From: HGW-17 sp938004375
GTDB taxonomy: Bacteria > Myxococcota_A > Polyangia > HGW-17
Length of the DNA stretch: 41,582 bases
Direction: 5' to 3'
Assembly (NCBI GenBank): GCA_036802685.1
Contig: DAIRVS010000023.1
Span: forward strand, 1-41,582
This document shows positions 8,541 through 16,617 of this stretch, piece after piece; within the stretch, counting starts at the first letter, position 1, and every line of letters starts with the position of its first letter. Made by a program: the position numbers and the translations under genes. Under the pieces are notes generated by a model. It saw only the letters and a program-made list of their open reading frames with translations. It did not search any database and was not told the origin of the DNA.

Positions 8541-8781
8541 GACCGTCCCCGGGCGCCTGCGACCGTCCCCGGGCGCCTGCGACCGTCCCCGGGCGCCTGC
8601 GACCGTCCCCGGNNNNNNNNNNNNNNNNNNNNNNNNNNNNNNNNNNNNNNNNNNNNNNNNNNNNNNNNNNNNNNNNNNNNNNNNNNNNNNNNNNNNNNNN
8701 NNNNNNNNNNNNTGCGACCGTCCCCGGTCGCCTGCGACCGTCCCCGGGCGCCTGCGACCGTCCCCGGTCGCCTGTGACCGT
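8541..8781. repeat. 20-bp tandem repeat array (minisatellite), interrupted by an assembly gap
   Basis: Units of gaccgtccccgggcgcctgc run head to tail at 8541-8612 (three full copies plus a partial) and 8713-8781 (three copies plus partials) on both sides of 100 N. Copies right of the gap alternate g/t at one position. The t variant makes a perfect hairpin, cgaccg-tccc-cggtcg. The array is intergenic between two divergent lipoprotein genes. Confidence 0.95.
8613..8712. other. Assembly gap (100 N) inside the repeat array
   Basis: Exactly 100 unknown bases, the usual placeholder for a scaffold gap of unknown size. It falls inside the 20-bp repeat, so the true copy number is unknown. Reading frames that cross it are not supported. 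Confidence 0.98.
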
Positions 8782-8869
8782 AATCTGACATGTTTCGACG
8801 CTTTTGGGCATCGAAAAATTCGGCGCAGACCCGTGGCCGGCCGTTCACGGACACGCCCCGATTTTTCAG

Positions 8870-8898
8870 TTGAAGTAAGGCCGGCTCTCCGTTAAACT
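8870..8898 (+). promoter_or_regulatory. Putative promoter with adjacent palindrome
   Basis: -35 TTGAAG (8870-8875), 17-nt spacer, -10 TAAACT (8893-8898), for the lipoprotein gene starting at 8957. A 14-bp palindrome, gaacga-tg-tcgttc (8914-8927), lies just after the expected start of transcription and could be an operator. Confidence 0.4.
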
Positions 8899-8956
8899 CG
8901 CAACCCTTGAATGGAACGATGTCGTTCTCTCGAATGAACCAACAAGGAGTGTTCTC

Positions 8957-9889
8957 ATGAAAAAGTTTTCCGTGCTGTTCCTCTCCCTCTTCCTCGTGAC
9001 CGGCCTCGCCGCCTGCGGCAAGAAGGGCTCGGCCCCCGGAAAGGGCGCCGCCGAGACCAAGCAGGCCGCCGCCGCCACCACCGCAACCGCCGAAAAGGAG
9101 CTGGGGGTCAAGCCCGGCCTCACCCTGGCCGTGAACCTGAAGTCGGTCAAGGCTTCGCCGATGTTCGCGCTCTTCAAGGACAAGATCGATGCCGAGCTCG
9201 GCAAGAGCGAGTGCGCCAAGAAGGTCCTCGACGCTGTCGAGTCCGTCGTCCTGCTGGGCGACCCCGAAGGGCTCGCCGGCAAGAAGCGTGATGAAGCGGA
9301 GACCCCCAAGAAGGACGAGAGCGTCTACATGGTACTCCACGGCGCCGACGCCAAGGCCGCCATCGCCTGCATGAAGGAGAGCAAGCCCGAGATCAAGGAC
9401 GGCAAGCTCAACGGCGCCGACGCTCTGATCGTCGAAAAGGACGGCCAGAACAGCTACGTCTGGGCCGGCGCCGAGAAGGCCGTCGTGATGGTCACCGGCA
9501 AGTACGCCGAGAAGGTGACCCCGGGCAAGGGCGCGCTGGGCAAAGGCGAGGTGAAGCCGTTCGCCGGTGACAAGTCCATCGCCTTCTCCATGGGCGAGGT
9601 CGAGGAGATGAAGGAAGCCTCCGGGTTCCTCGATTTCTCCAAGGGGCTGATGGCCGACGTGTCCGTCACCCTCAAGGACGAGAAGACGGCCCAGATGGCT
9701 GAGAAGCAGTATGAAGGGGCCAAGAAGCAGGCCGACCAGATCCCGTTCCCGGGCGTCGGCGACATGATCAAGTCCCTCAAGTTCGTGCGCAACGGCGCCA
9801 CGATCTCCGTCCAGTTGTCCCTCTCCGGTGATCAGGTCAAGCAGCTCATGGATCTCGTGAAGGGTATGGGCGGCGGCCTGCCGATGTAG
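8957..9889 (+). CDS. Lysine-rich lipoprotein of unknown function
   Basis: 310 residues with a classical lipoprotein signal (MKKFSVLFLSLFLVTGLAAC, Cys20) and an Ala/Thr/Lys-rich linker to about residue 50. A soluble domain follows, with many Lys/Asp/Glu and an alternating strand/helix pattern (LTLAVNLKSVKASPMFALFK, SVYMVLHGADAKAAIACMK, AVVMVTGKYAEKV, ISVQLSLSGDQVKQLMDLVK). The layout resembles families of self-assessing DUF-type lipoproteins in Myxococcota that begin with a P-G-L-T/D-A-V-L-x-V-N motif, but I cannot name one. AAGGAG ribosome site 9 nt before ATG. The gene stands alone between a divergent and a convergent neighbour. Confidence 0.85.
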   Translation: MKKFSVLFLSLFLVTGLAACGKKGSAPGKGAAETKQAAAATTATAEKELGVKPGLTLAVNLKSVKASPMFALFKDKIDAELGKSECAKKVLDAVESVVLLGDPEGLAGKKRDEAETPKKDESVYMVLHGADAKAAIACMKESKPEIKDGKLNGADALIVEKDGQNSYVWAGAEKAVVMVTGKYAEKVTPGKGALGKGEVKPFAGDKSIAFSMGEVEEMKEASGFLDFSKGLMADVSVTLKDEKTAQMAEKQYEGAKKQADQIPFPGVGDMIKSLKFVRNGATISVQLSLSGDQVKQLMDLVKGMGGGLPM

Positions 9890-9891
9890 CC

Positions 9892-9913
9892 GATCCCGAA
9901 TTTTCCCGGGATC
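9892..9913 (+). terminator. Possible terminator hairpin
   Basis: Inverted repeat gatcccg / cgggatc with an 8-nt loop, starting 2 bp after the stop of the 8957-9889 gene. There is no T-run, so efficiency is doubtful; it may serve both this gene and the convergent queE. Confidence 0.35.
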
Positions 9914-9961
9914 TTGACCCTCCTGTCCGACCCTCACTCCCGATAACTCGTCACCAGAGAA

Positions 9962-10591
9962 TCAGGCGAACCCGCCCAGTTTGTGTAACTGCAACTGCAG
10001 GCGGGCGTCCATCAGTCGCGCGTCGAGCAGCCAGCGGGCCAGCGGGCCCGGCTCCAGACGGTCCGGCACGGGCGAGAAGAGGACGGCGAACCGCCGGTCG
10101 GGCAGACCGGCGAGCACACCCAGCGCATGGTCGAAGTCGGCGCGGTCGGCGACGACGAACTTCACCTCGTCTCCGGGCCCCAGCCGAGCGAAGTTCCCGC
10201 GCACCAGGCTGCCCTTTTCCCCCGAGGAGGGTGGCTTGACGTCCATGATGACATGCACGTCGGCGGGCACCGGCGCCAACTCGAAGGCCCCCGAGGTCTC
10301 CAGCAGGACGGTGTAGCCGGCGTCCTCCAGCGCGGCGAGCAGCTCTCCGCACCCCGGCTGCGCCAGGGGCTCACCACCAGTGACCTCCACGAGGGGGCAG
10401 CCGAAGGACCGCACGCGCTCGAGCACCTCCGGCACGGACATGGGGGTGCCGGGCGCCTCCCGGACGGCGCGGGTGTCGCACCAGGCGCAGCGCAGCGGAC
10501 AGCCCGCGAGGCGGACGAACACGCACGGCAGGCCGGTGCGCGTGCCCTCCCCCTGCAGGCTGAAGAAGATCTCGTAGACCGCCAGGCTCAC
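9962..10591 (-). CDS. queE: 7-carboxy-7-deazaguanine synthase QueE (radical SAM)
   Basis: 209 residues. Converts 6-carboxytetrahydropterin to 7-carboxy-7-deazaguanine in the route to queuosine or other deazapurines. Diagnostic features: SLQGEG near residue 11; the radical SAM cluster C31-x3-C35-x2-C38 (CPLRCAWC), the QueE-type spacing; TGGEPL at 71-76; ETSG; and the substrate-binding DVKPPSSG stretch. Length is normal for QueE. The start is GTG within a GTGA overlap with the upstream gene, showing translational coupling. No queC, queD or queF is in view, so the remaining steps must be elsewhere. Confidence 0.93.
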   Translation of the reverse strand: MSLAVYEIFFSLQGEGTRTGLPCVFVRLAGCPLRCAWCDTRAVREAPGTPMSVPEVLERVRSFGCPLVEVTGGEPLAQPGCGELLAALEDAGYTVLLETSGAFELAPVPADVHVIMDVKPPSSGEKGSLVRGNFARLGPGDEVKFVVADRADFDHALGVLAGLPDRRFAVLFSPVPDRLEPGPLARWLLDARLMDARLQLQLHKLGGFA

Positions 10592-11481
10592 GGCGTCTCC
10601 GGTTCCGATACAGGGACGGTCGACGACGGCGCCCCGGGATCCACGACCTCCCCGCCAGGACCGAGCCGGTGCGGCCGCGGCCCGAGGTGGAGGAACAACT
10701 CCAGGCTCCCGTAGGGCAGGGTCCGCGTGAAGGCTTCGGTCAGGCGTTCCTGCTGGTACTGTAAAACGGCTGCGCCCTCCCCTTTTTCCAGATCGCCGAG
10801 CCGCTTTGCCAGGAGTCGACGCTCCTCCTCGTCCTGGGCGGCGGCGTAAGCCTCGCGAACGTACTCGGCGGCGAGCTGGTTCATCCCGGCCTTGGTCAAC
10901 TGCGTGATGGTGAACACCCGAAGATAGGCGGGCGCTCCGGCCATGCGTGAGGCGGCGCGGAACAGCTCGATGGCCTCGGCGCGGTTGCGCTCGGCCTCCT
11001 CAGGCGTGTCTGCCTTCAGTTCGTACGCCAGATTGAAGGCCAGGGCCGCCGGATACTTCCAATTGTTCGGAAACCGCCGCAGGGCGGCGCGATAGAACTC
11101 GTTCGAGGCCTGCACGGTCTCGTTGTCGATGATGCGGCCGCCGTAGAGCATGGCCGCCCCCGCCCACTGGTAGGCCAGCTCGAAGGTCGGATCCAGCGCG
11201 ATCACACGCCAGGCATGGGCGGCCAGCCAGGTCTGACGCTTGGGGCCGTTGAGCTCGGTGCCGAAATACATCAGGGTCTTCACCCACATCAAATCGGCGA
11301 GCATGTGGCGATACCCCAGCGAGGTGACCTTCAGGACCCCCTCGGAGGGAAGGTAGAAACTGTCCATGTTCTGGGGAATGAACGTCCGCTGGGCCTCCAG
11401 CCGGTGGAGCGAGAGGAGCATCAGCCCGAAACAGGCGAACCAGGCCGAAAAACAGGTAACTTTCTTGAGAGCGTCGTACAT
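10588..11481 (-). CDS. Membrane-anchored, TPR-like helical protein
   Basis: 297 residues from the ATG at 11481 (a GTG at 11493 would add four residues; neither has a strong ribosome site). One hydrophobic segment at about 10-27 (CFSAWFACFGLMLLSLHRL) anchors the protein, with the rest probably periplasmic. Repeated helical units (HAWRVIALDPTFELAYQWAG, NEFYRAALRRFPNNWKYPAA, AIELFRAASRMAG, LAAEYVREAYAAAQDEEERR) follow the tetratricopeptide pattern. The opening part (GVLKVTSLGYRHMLADLMWV) resembles helical-repeat proteins common in Myxococcota with no assigned function. Its stop overlaps the queE start by 4 nt, but a functional link to QueE is not evident. Confidence 0.8.
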   Translation of the reverse strand: MYDALKKVTCFSAWFACFGLMLLSLHRLEAQRTFIPQNMDSFYLPSEGVLKVTSLGYRHMLADLMWVKTLMYFGTELNGPKRQTWLAAHAWRVIALDPTFELAYQWAGAAMLYGGRIIDNETVQASNEFYRAALRRFPNNWKYPAALAFNLAYELKADTPEEAERNRAEAIELFRAASRMAGAPAYLRVFTITQLTKAGMNQLAAEYVREAYAAAQDEEERRLLAKRLGDLEKGEGAAVLQYQQERLTEAFTRTLPYGSLELFLHLGPRPHRLGPGGEVVDPGAPSSTVPVSEPETP

Positions 11482-11502
11482 CGTCGGGCGCACCGTTCCG
11501 TG

Positions 11503-11514
11503 TCATATATATGA
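11503..11514. promoter_or_regulatory. 12-bp AT palindrome in a divergent promoter region
   Basis: tcatatatatga is a perfect palindrome between the divergent genes starting at 11481 and 11609. On the minus strand ATATAT lies 17 nt after TTGCGC, a weak promoter candidate. It may be a -10 region, an operator or both. Confidence 0.35.
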
Positions 11515-11608
11515 TAAAGACCGGGTTGCGCGCAATCCCTATTGACCGCGGGCCGGGTTTTTGCATTGATGCAGCAGTCCGAATCCCGCCGGGCCGGAGG
11601 AAACCGAC

Positions 11609-13387
11609 ATGACCGACGAACAGAAACCGAACGACATATCCCCGGAGACGCCGGAACAGGAGGATGGCCTCGAGAAGCAGTTTTTCGAGGGCGACGGCGC
11701 CACCCCGGGCGACGCGGGCATGCCCGTCTCCTTCCGGCCCCGCTGGCAGCGAAGCCCCCTGCTCGCGGCCTTCTTCATCCCGCTGAGCCTGTTCCTCATC
11801 TACCTGTTGTGGACGGACCTCGTGTTCGGCGTCCGAGGTCTGTTCGTGCGGCAGCCCCAGGACCTCGGGGAGGCCGTCGAGGCGCTGGCCGCCGGGCGCG
11901 TCAAGCCCAATTCCTGGGTGCACCTGCGCGGTCTGGTCAGCATCCAGAGCCAGCTCCCCATCCCCCGCACCCGCAGCCGGGGCCGGGTGGATGGATATTA
12001 CGTTTATTATGTGCTCCTCGGCACCAACAACCGCATCCTCGTCAAACGTTTATCAAAGGAGGGTCTGATCACCGAACGGCTGCCCACGGAATTCACCGGA
12101 CGGCTGCTGCGGATCTCGGATGTGGAGGAGGGCGTGCGGCTCCAGGAATACTACCGGAACAACGTGACCGACCCTTCCTCGGACATCCTCTTCCGCGAAT
12201 TCCAGGAGGAGAGCTCCGGCGCGGCCGACACCGCCCCGGTGCCGGATACCGTGCTCAACAGCATCGAGAAACTGCGGGAATCGAACCCCACGCTGGTCAC
12301 CGACCTGGGGGAGAAGTTCGTCTTGCGCCCCAACATGAAGATGGACGTCAAGGCCTACTACCTCCCCGACGTGGTCGTGTCCTTCAACCGCGAGTATGCG
12401 TCCACGGTCCAGCTCCGGCTCACCGGAGGCACCTCCAGGGGCGGCACCTGCCCCCCGGGCGTGGGTGGCCCGGTCATCATCAAGCGCGACCCCGAGACGC
12501 TGACGCTCCCGCTCCAGAACGTCTCCGGGGAGGATCACGTGCCGACGTCTGACGCCACCGCGCTCGCGGCCTGCCCGACGTGCCCGGAAACCGACGCCCC
12601 CATCGTGCGACCGCCCGTTTTCCTCCGCATCCCGGTCAACACAACCGTCATCGACGTGCAGACCAAAAAAGAGCTCACCTTCGCTGCCGACGGCACCTAC
12701 ACGATCCCCGGCGCGGCCTGTGGCGCCTCCCCTGCCCAGATGACCCTCGAGCTCACCCACCGTCCCTTCGAACAACTCAACGACTGCTATCGCTGGCTGA
12801 TTGCCCGGGGCTATCCCTTCGCGCCGACCTCGGGTACCGCGCCGCCGGAGGGTGACTGGGACATCGTGGCCCTCATCGGGGAGCAGGACGTGCGGAGCCT
12901 GCAGGAGGAGCACCGGGTCAAGCAAGACTGCACCGACAAGGACGCCGGCCGCGCCTCTGACTGCGTTGTCATCACCCCCGCCCTTCGGGTGGCCCCCCGG
13001 TGGAAGTTCCTGTTCAACATCCCTGTCCAGGACATGCAGGTCCAGGGACAGGAGTTCGTCATCCGGCGCGCCCGAACCGACTTCCCCCCCATCTACGAGC
13101 AGGCGACCGAGAGCCTCGACCTCGGCGAAGGCCACACCAAGACGGCCCGCATCCTCAAGCCGAAGACCGCCGAGGACGCCTACCGGCTGCCGCTTTCCAT
13201 GATCTCCAAGTTGAAGTTCTACAGCCCCACCCTGATCCAGGACGACGCCTACATCCTCCTCGAGGGCGTGACCCCCACCGACTGGAACATCCTCTGGAAG
13301 ATCCCGGTCGTCCTGATCCTTCTCGTCCTGATCGCGCTCAACCTGCGGGCCGTGCTGCGCCGTTTCGTGGGGCGTCCGCGGGCTTGA
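11609..13387 (+). CDS. Large bitopic membrane protein of unknown function
   Basis: 592 residues with an acidic cytoplasmic N-terminus (about 1-45), a transmembrane helix near 51-72 (LLAAFFIPLSLFLIYLLWTD), a periplasmic region of roughly 490 residues, and a second helix near 566-584 (IPVVLILLVLIALNL) followed by a basic tail. The periplasmic part contains several cysteines in a Thr/Pro-rich middle (CPTCPETDAP and others) and a strand-rich start (WVHLRGLVSIQSQLPIPRTR, GRVDGYYVYYVLLGTN). It resembles membrane proteins whose extracytoplasmic part carries an OB- or E3-ligase-like strand fold, but I cannot assign a family. GGAGG ribosome site. It starts what looks like a five-gene operon ending with rph. 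Confidence 0.85.
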   Translation: MTDEQKPNDISPETPEQEDGLEKQFFEGDGATPGDAGMPVSFRPRWQRSPLLAAFFIPLSLFLIYLLWTDLVFGVRGLFVRQPQDLGEAVEALAAGRVKPNSWVHLRGLVSIQSQLPIPRTRSRGRVDGYYVYYVLLGTNNRILVKRLSKEGLITERLPTEFTGRLLRISDVEEGVRLQEYYRNNVTDPSSDILFREFQEESSGAADTAPVPDTVLNSIEKLRESNPTLVTDLGEKFVLRPNMKMDVKAYYLPDVVVSFNREYASTVQLRLTGGTSRGGTCPPGVGGPVIIKRDPETLTLPLQNVSGEDHVPTSDATALAACPTCPETDAPIVRPPVFLRIPVNTTVIDVQTKKELTFAADGTYTIPGAACGASPAQMTLELTHRPFEQLNDCYRWLIARGYPFAPTSGTAPPEGDWDIVALIGEQDVRSLQEEHRVKQDCTDKDAGRASDCVVITPALRVAPRWKFLFNIPVQDMQVQGQEFVIRRARTDFPPIYEQATESLDLGEGHTKTARILKPKTAEDAYRLPLSMISKLKFYSPTLIQDDAYILLEGVTPTDWNILWKIPVVLILLVLIALNLRAVLRRFVGRPRA

Positions 13388-13442
13388 CCAATCCCGAAGA
13401 TGTGTCATGCTGCTTGACTGAGGATCGCACCGGAGGCACTCC

Positions 13443-15053
13443 ATGAACCGCTCCATTCAGCTCATCTGGCTCTTCACCATGGCCTGCTCCCAGGTCGCCT
13501 CCTGCGACGACCCCTCCGGCACCGACCGGCGCGTGGTGATCGGTGGACGCCCCCCGGCGGGCTACACCGGCAACACGACCCGCATCCTCGAGGACAACGT
13601 CCACGCGGTGAAGCAGAACTCGACGATCAAGCTCAACGAGAGCGACTTCCGCTACGCCCACATGTACGGTTACTCCCGGCTGTTCGAGCAGATGAACCTC
13701 CACGGCTACTCCCACGACCGGCTCACCGAGGGCCGGCTCACTCCTTCGCTGCTGGCCGACTACGACGTGGTCTTCCTCAACCTCATGGACGAGACGCGCC
13801 CCGCCTTCACCGAGGACGAGATCGAGGCCGTGCGGGCCTTCGTGCACGCCGGCGGCGGCCTGTTCGTCATCGCCGACCACACCAACGTCTACCGCCACGC
13901 CGAACTGACCAACCCTTTGTTGGCCCCCTACGGCATCGAGATCCGCTACGAGATCTGTGTCGACGTGTCCCCGCACACGGTCTCCGGGCTGGGCTGGATC
14001 CTGGTGACCGACGTGCGCGAGCACCCCGTGCACGGCGACGTCCTCGAGTACAGTCTGCAGACCGGCGGCCCGGTGGACGGCCCCGGCGGTGTCGGCTTCA
14101 CGTCGGCCGGCGGCTGGGGGGATCTGTGGAACCCCGAGATGAAGGAGGGGTACTACGGCAACTGGACCAAGGATCCCGGCGAGCAGAGCGGTCCCCAGGC
14201 CGTGGTCCAGGCGGTGGAGTACGGCAGCGGCCGCGTGTTCGTCGTGGGCGACCAGAACATCTTCGGCGACCCGTACCTGATGTTCCTGGACAACCGGGGG
14301 CTCGCCCTCAACGGCTTCGAGTGGCTCGCCCACCGCGAGACCGAGGCCATGCGCGACAGCCCGATGCCGGGCCTCAACGTGCGCATCGACACCGCCGCCG
14401 ACAACCTGTCCACCGGCAAGGCCGGCACGACCAACCATTACACTTTTTTCACCAACCTCAACCGCATCGCCGCCCTGTCGGCCCTGGCGACGCGGCGCCC
14501 CCTGGCCTGGATCCCGGACGTGCTGCTGTGGCTCGAGCCCTCCCGAGTGGTCGCCGACGAGGTCCTCGAGGAGGCCGACACCGTGCTGGCCAACGGCGGC
14601 CAACTGACGCTGGTGTTGCACCCCGGACAGATCTCACCGGCCTCCATCCACCTGCTCCAGCACTTCGATCTGGCCGCCGGCTTCGAGACCTCCGCCGGCG
14701 CCGCCGTCGATCTCTCGGAAACGGCCGTCGTGGACCGGCTCGAGAACGTGACCCTCGCGCCGAAGCTGCGGGATCGGACCGTGACCCTCGCCTCCTGCCC
14801 GGCCATTCGGTGCCCCGAGCACGCCGTCTGGACCGCCACCGACGCCTCCGGAGGTTCCTGCGACCTGCTCTGCGAGTTCCCCCTGCTCAACGGGCGTTTC
14901 CTGGTGTCCTTCGCCGGCGAGTTCTACCGCCGTTCCGCCCAGGGCGACGTGCACGACGTCCCCAAGGACGCCTCCGAGGCGGCCTATCTGCTCGAACTGG
15001 GGCTCTCCGACGTCTGGCTCGAGTTCGGCATCCCCCAGCGGTACCAGAACTGA
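13443..15053 (+). CDS. Lipoprotein with a class I GATase-like domain (DUF4350-type)
   Basis: 536 residues; signal peptide with the best lipobox VASC (Cys21), followed by DDPSG. Residues 45-300 look like the class I glutamine amidotransferase-like fold used in DUF4350 and ThuA-type proteins: DYDVVFLNLMDETRPAFTED, EIEAVRAFVHAGGGLFVIAD, VQAVEYGSGRVFVVGDQNIF. There is no Cys nucleophile after the strand (VIADHTN), so amidotransferase activity is unlikely; the fold may bind a ligand. A second alpha/beta region (350-500) contains a Cys cluster, SCPAIRCPEHAVW. Ribosome site GGAGG. The response-regulator gene starts 4 nt after its stop, indicating tight coupling. Confidence 0.78.
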   Translation: MNRSIQLIWLFTMACSQVASCDDPSGTDRRVVIGGRPPAGYTGNTTRILEDNVHAVKQNSTIKLNESDFRYAHMYGYSRLFEQMNLHGYSHDRLTEGRLTPSLLADYDVVFLNLMDETRPAFTEDEIEAVRAFVHAGGGLFVIADHTNVYRHAELTNPLLAPYGIEIRYEICVDVSPHTVSGLGWILVTDVREHPVHGDVLEYSLQTGGPVDGPGGVGFTSAGGWGDLWNPEMKEGYYGNWTKDPGEQSGPQAVVQAVEYGSGRVFVVGDQNIFGDPYLMFLDNRGLALNGFEWLAHRETEAMRDSPMPGLNVRIDTAADNLSTGKAGTTNHYTFFTNLNRIAALSALATRRPLAWIPDVLLWLEPSRVVADEVLEEADTVLANGGQLTLVLHPGQISPASIHLLQHFDLAAGFETSAGAAVDLSETAVVDRLENVTLAPKLRDRTVTLASCPAIRCPEHAVWTATDASGGSCDLLCEFPLLNGRFLVSFAGEFYRRSAQGDVHDVPKDASEAAYLLELGLSDVWLEFGIPQRYQN

Positions 15054-15057
15054 CGTC

Positions 15058-15699
15058 ATGACGCTCTCGGTCTACCTCTGCGAAGACAACGCCATGTTCG
15101 CCCGCGACTTGATGGACAAGCTGCCCAGGGTCGCCGAGCTTCGCTTCTGCGGCCACGCGGCCTGCGCCGAGGACGCCCTCGCCGACCCCGCTCTGGGCGA
15201 CGCGGACGTGCTGCTGCTGGATCTCGAGATGCCCGGAGGCGGCGGGCTGTGGTGCATCGATCAACTCGTGAGGCGGGAGCGGATCCCCGAGATCCTGGTG
15301 CTCACCACCACGGCCGCGGAGGACGTCGTCTTCCTCGCCATCCAGAAGGGCGCCGCAGGGTATCTGCTCAAGGGTTCTCCCCTGCGGAAGGTGGCCGACG
15401 GCGTCCTGGACGTCTCCGAAGGCGGGTGCGTCATCGACTCCAGGCTCGCCGCCCGTTTCTGGAACCTGTTCCTCTCCGCGCGGGGGCGCTGCGGCTCCTC
15501 CTATGACCTGACCCCGGAGGAAGTCGACCTGCTCAACCTGCTGGCCCGGGGCCTGTCCAACCCCGAGCTGGGTTGCGCGATGGGCCGCAAGCGCACCAAC
15601 ATCAAGAAGATGCTGGCGCGCATCTACCGCAAGATGAACGTCACGTCCCGCGTCGACGCGGTTCGCCTGGCCATGCAGGCGGGGCTGGTGGAACTGTGA
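15058..15699 (+). CDS. Orphan NarL/FixJ-type response regulator
   Basis: 213 residues. Receiver domain 1-120 with the acidic pair E9-D10, phospho-acceptor D55 (LLLDLEMPG), conserved Thr83/84 and Lys105 (GYLLKGS). A LuxR-type helix-turn-helix follows at about 150-213: LTPEEVDLLNLLARGLSNPE, then RTNIKKMLARIYRKMNVTSR with the family's VDAVRLAMQAGLV end. All phosphorylation residues are present, so it should be activated by a histidine kinase, but none is encoded here. Unusually, the regulator sits between two lipoprotein genes, 4 nt after one and overlapping the next (GTGA), so it may report envelope state. Targets cannot be told. Confidence 0.93.
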   Translation: MTLSVYLCEDNAMFARDLMDKLPRVAELRFCGHAACAEDALADPALGDADVLLLDLEMPGGGGLWCIDQLVRRERIPEILVLTTTAAEDVVFLAIQKGAAGYLLKGSPLRKVADGVLDVSEGGCVIDSRLAARFWNLFLSARGRCGSSYDLTPEEVDLLNLLARGLSNPELGCAMGRKRTNIKKMLARIYRKMNVTSRVDAVRLAMQAGLVEL

Positions 15700-16580
15700 A
15701 CCCCCGCGCCCCGTGGTCCCTGCTGCTCCTGACGCTGGGCCTCGCCGCCTGCTCCGAGCCGCCCGAGCCCCACCGCGGCCCGGCGGATCCCCGCGAAGCG
15801 ACCAACCGGACCATCGTCCCGGATCATCGGCTCGTCCGCAAGAACGCGGCCGTGCGCAACCCCGAGGTCTTCCCCTGGTACGTGGGCCCCGAGGTCATCC
15901 CCTCGTTCAAGCCCGGGGACCGCGTCTGGACGCCCGCGCCCATCGGCCGCACCTGGGACGTCATCAACATGGCCGTCGCCTCGGTGGCGCGCGTCGACGG
16001 AAATCACGTCGTGCTGCAGGCGGGGGTGCTCGAGTTCACGGTCCCCGCCGCCGTGGTGCTCCCCGCGACCGCACCAGCCCGACTGGCCCCGCGCACCCCG
16101 GTGCTCGCCTGCCTCGGGCTGGCGGGGGAGTGGGGCCGCGTGGTCACCGCGGGCAAGGAGACCGTCGGCGTCGCCCTCGTGATGGCGCAGACCGTGGTCA
16201 CGCGGGAGCTCCCGTCGGACGCGGTCCTGCCCCTGACGGGCAAGGGCGGACCCGGCCATCCGGTGACCTTCCACCGGGGGGAGAACGTCGGGTTCGGGCT
16301 GCTGCTCTACCTCAACCGCGAGAAGGCCGGCATCATCACGTACACCGGCAAACTGGAGCTGGTGAACCCGGACCAGGTCCGTTTCGTCCCGCTGGACACG
16401 ACGCCCGTGCGGAACTCCACGATGTGGTCGCCGTTCGCCGACACCCTCGAGGAGGTCCGCGTCCAGCAGGTCCTGGAGAACGGCGCCGCCGTCGAGATCC
16501 TCTTCGTGTCCCGTCCCCAGGCCCCCCTGATCAATCCGCGCGTGGTCACCTCGGCCCGCGTGACCCGCATGCTCTGGTGA
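15696..16580 (+). CDS. Lipoprotein of unknown function
   Basis: 294 residues starting at a GTG that overlaps the regulator's stop (GTGA); the longer upstream frame is the regulator's shadow. Signal peptide and lipobox LAAC (Cys19). The mature part is strand-rich, with two SH3-like stretches: SFKPGDRVWTPAPIGRTWD and ASVARVDGNHVVLQAGVLEF near 60-105, then a proline-rich strand region. GDRV-type beta hairpins suggest a small barrel that binds a ligand or polymer, but no family is recognised. It is co-directional with the regulator upstream and rph 37 nt downstream. Confidence 0.82.
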   Translation: MNPRAPWSLLLLTLGLAACSEPPEPHRGPADPREATNRTIVPDHRLVRKNAAVRNPEVFPWYVGPEVIPSFKPGDRVWTPAPIGRTWDVINMAVASVARVDGNHVVLQAGVLEFTVPAAVVLPATAPARLAPRTPVLACLGLAGEWGRVVTAGKETVGVALVMAQTVVTRELPSDAVLPLTGKGGPGHPVTFHRGENVGFGLLLYLNREKAGIITYTGKLELVNPDQVRFVPLDTTPVRNSTMWSPFADTLEEVRVQQVLENGAAVEILFVSRPQAPLINPRVVTSARVTRMLW

Positions 16581-16617
16581 GCAGGACGGCCCCCGCGGCC
16601 CCGGAAAGGATCCCTCC

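Noticed and set aside
8541..8781. CRISPR array
   Set aside because: Units are directly contiguous with no variable spacers, and no cas gene is nearby.
8266..8895. Frames running through the N gap and the 20-bp repeat on both strands
   Set aside because: The repeat unit contains no stops in several frames, and 100 N adds artificial length; no initiation signal or domain.
13338..14621. Long minus-strand frame antisense to the GATase-like lipoprotein gene
   Set aside because: His/Val/Gly-rich composition typical of a GC shadow frame; the plus strand has a lipobox, ribosome site and operon context.
15249..15257. Unusual Trp-Cys in the receiver domain as a sign of degeneration
   Set aside because: All phosphorylation residues (E9, D10, D55, T83/84, K105) are intact, so the receiver should work.
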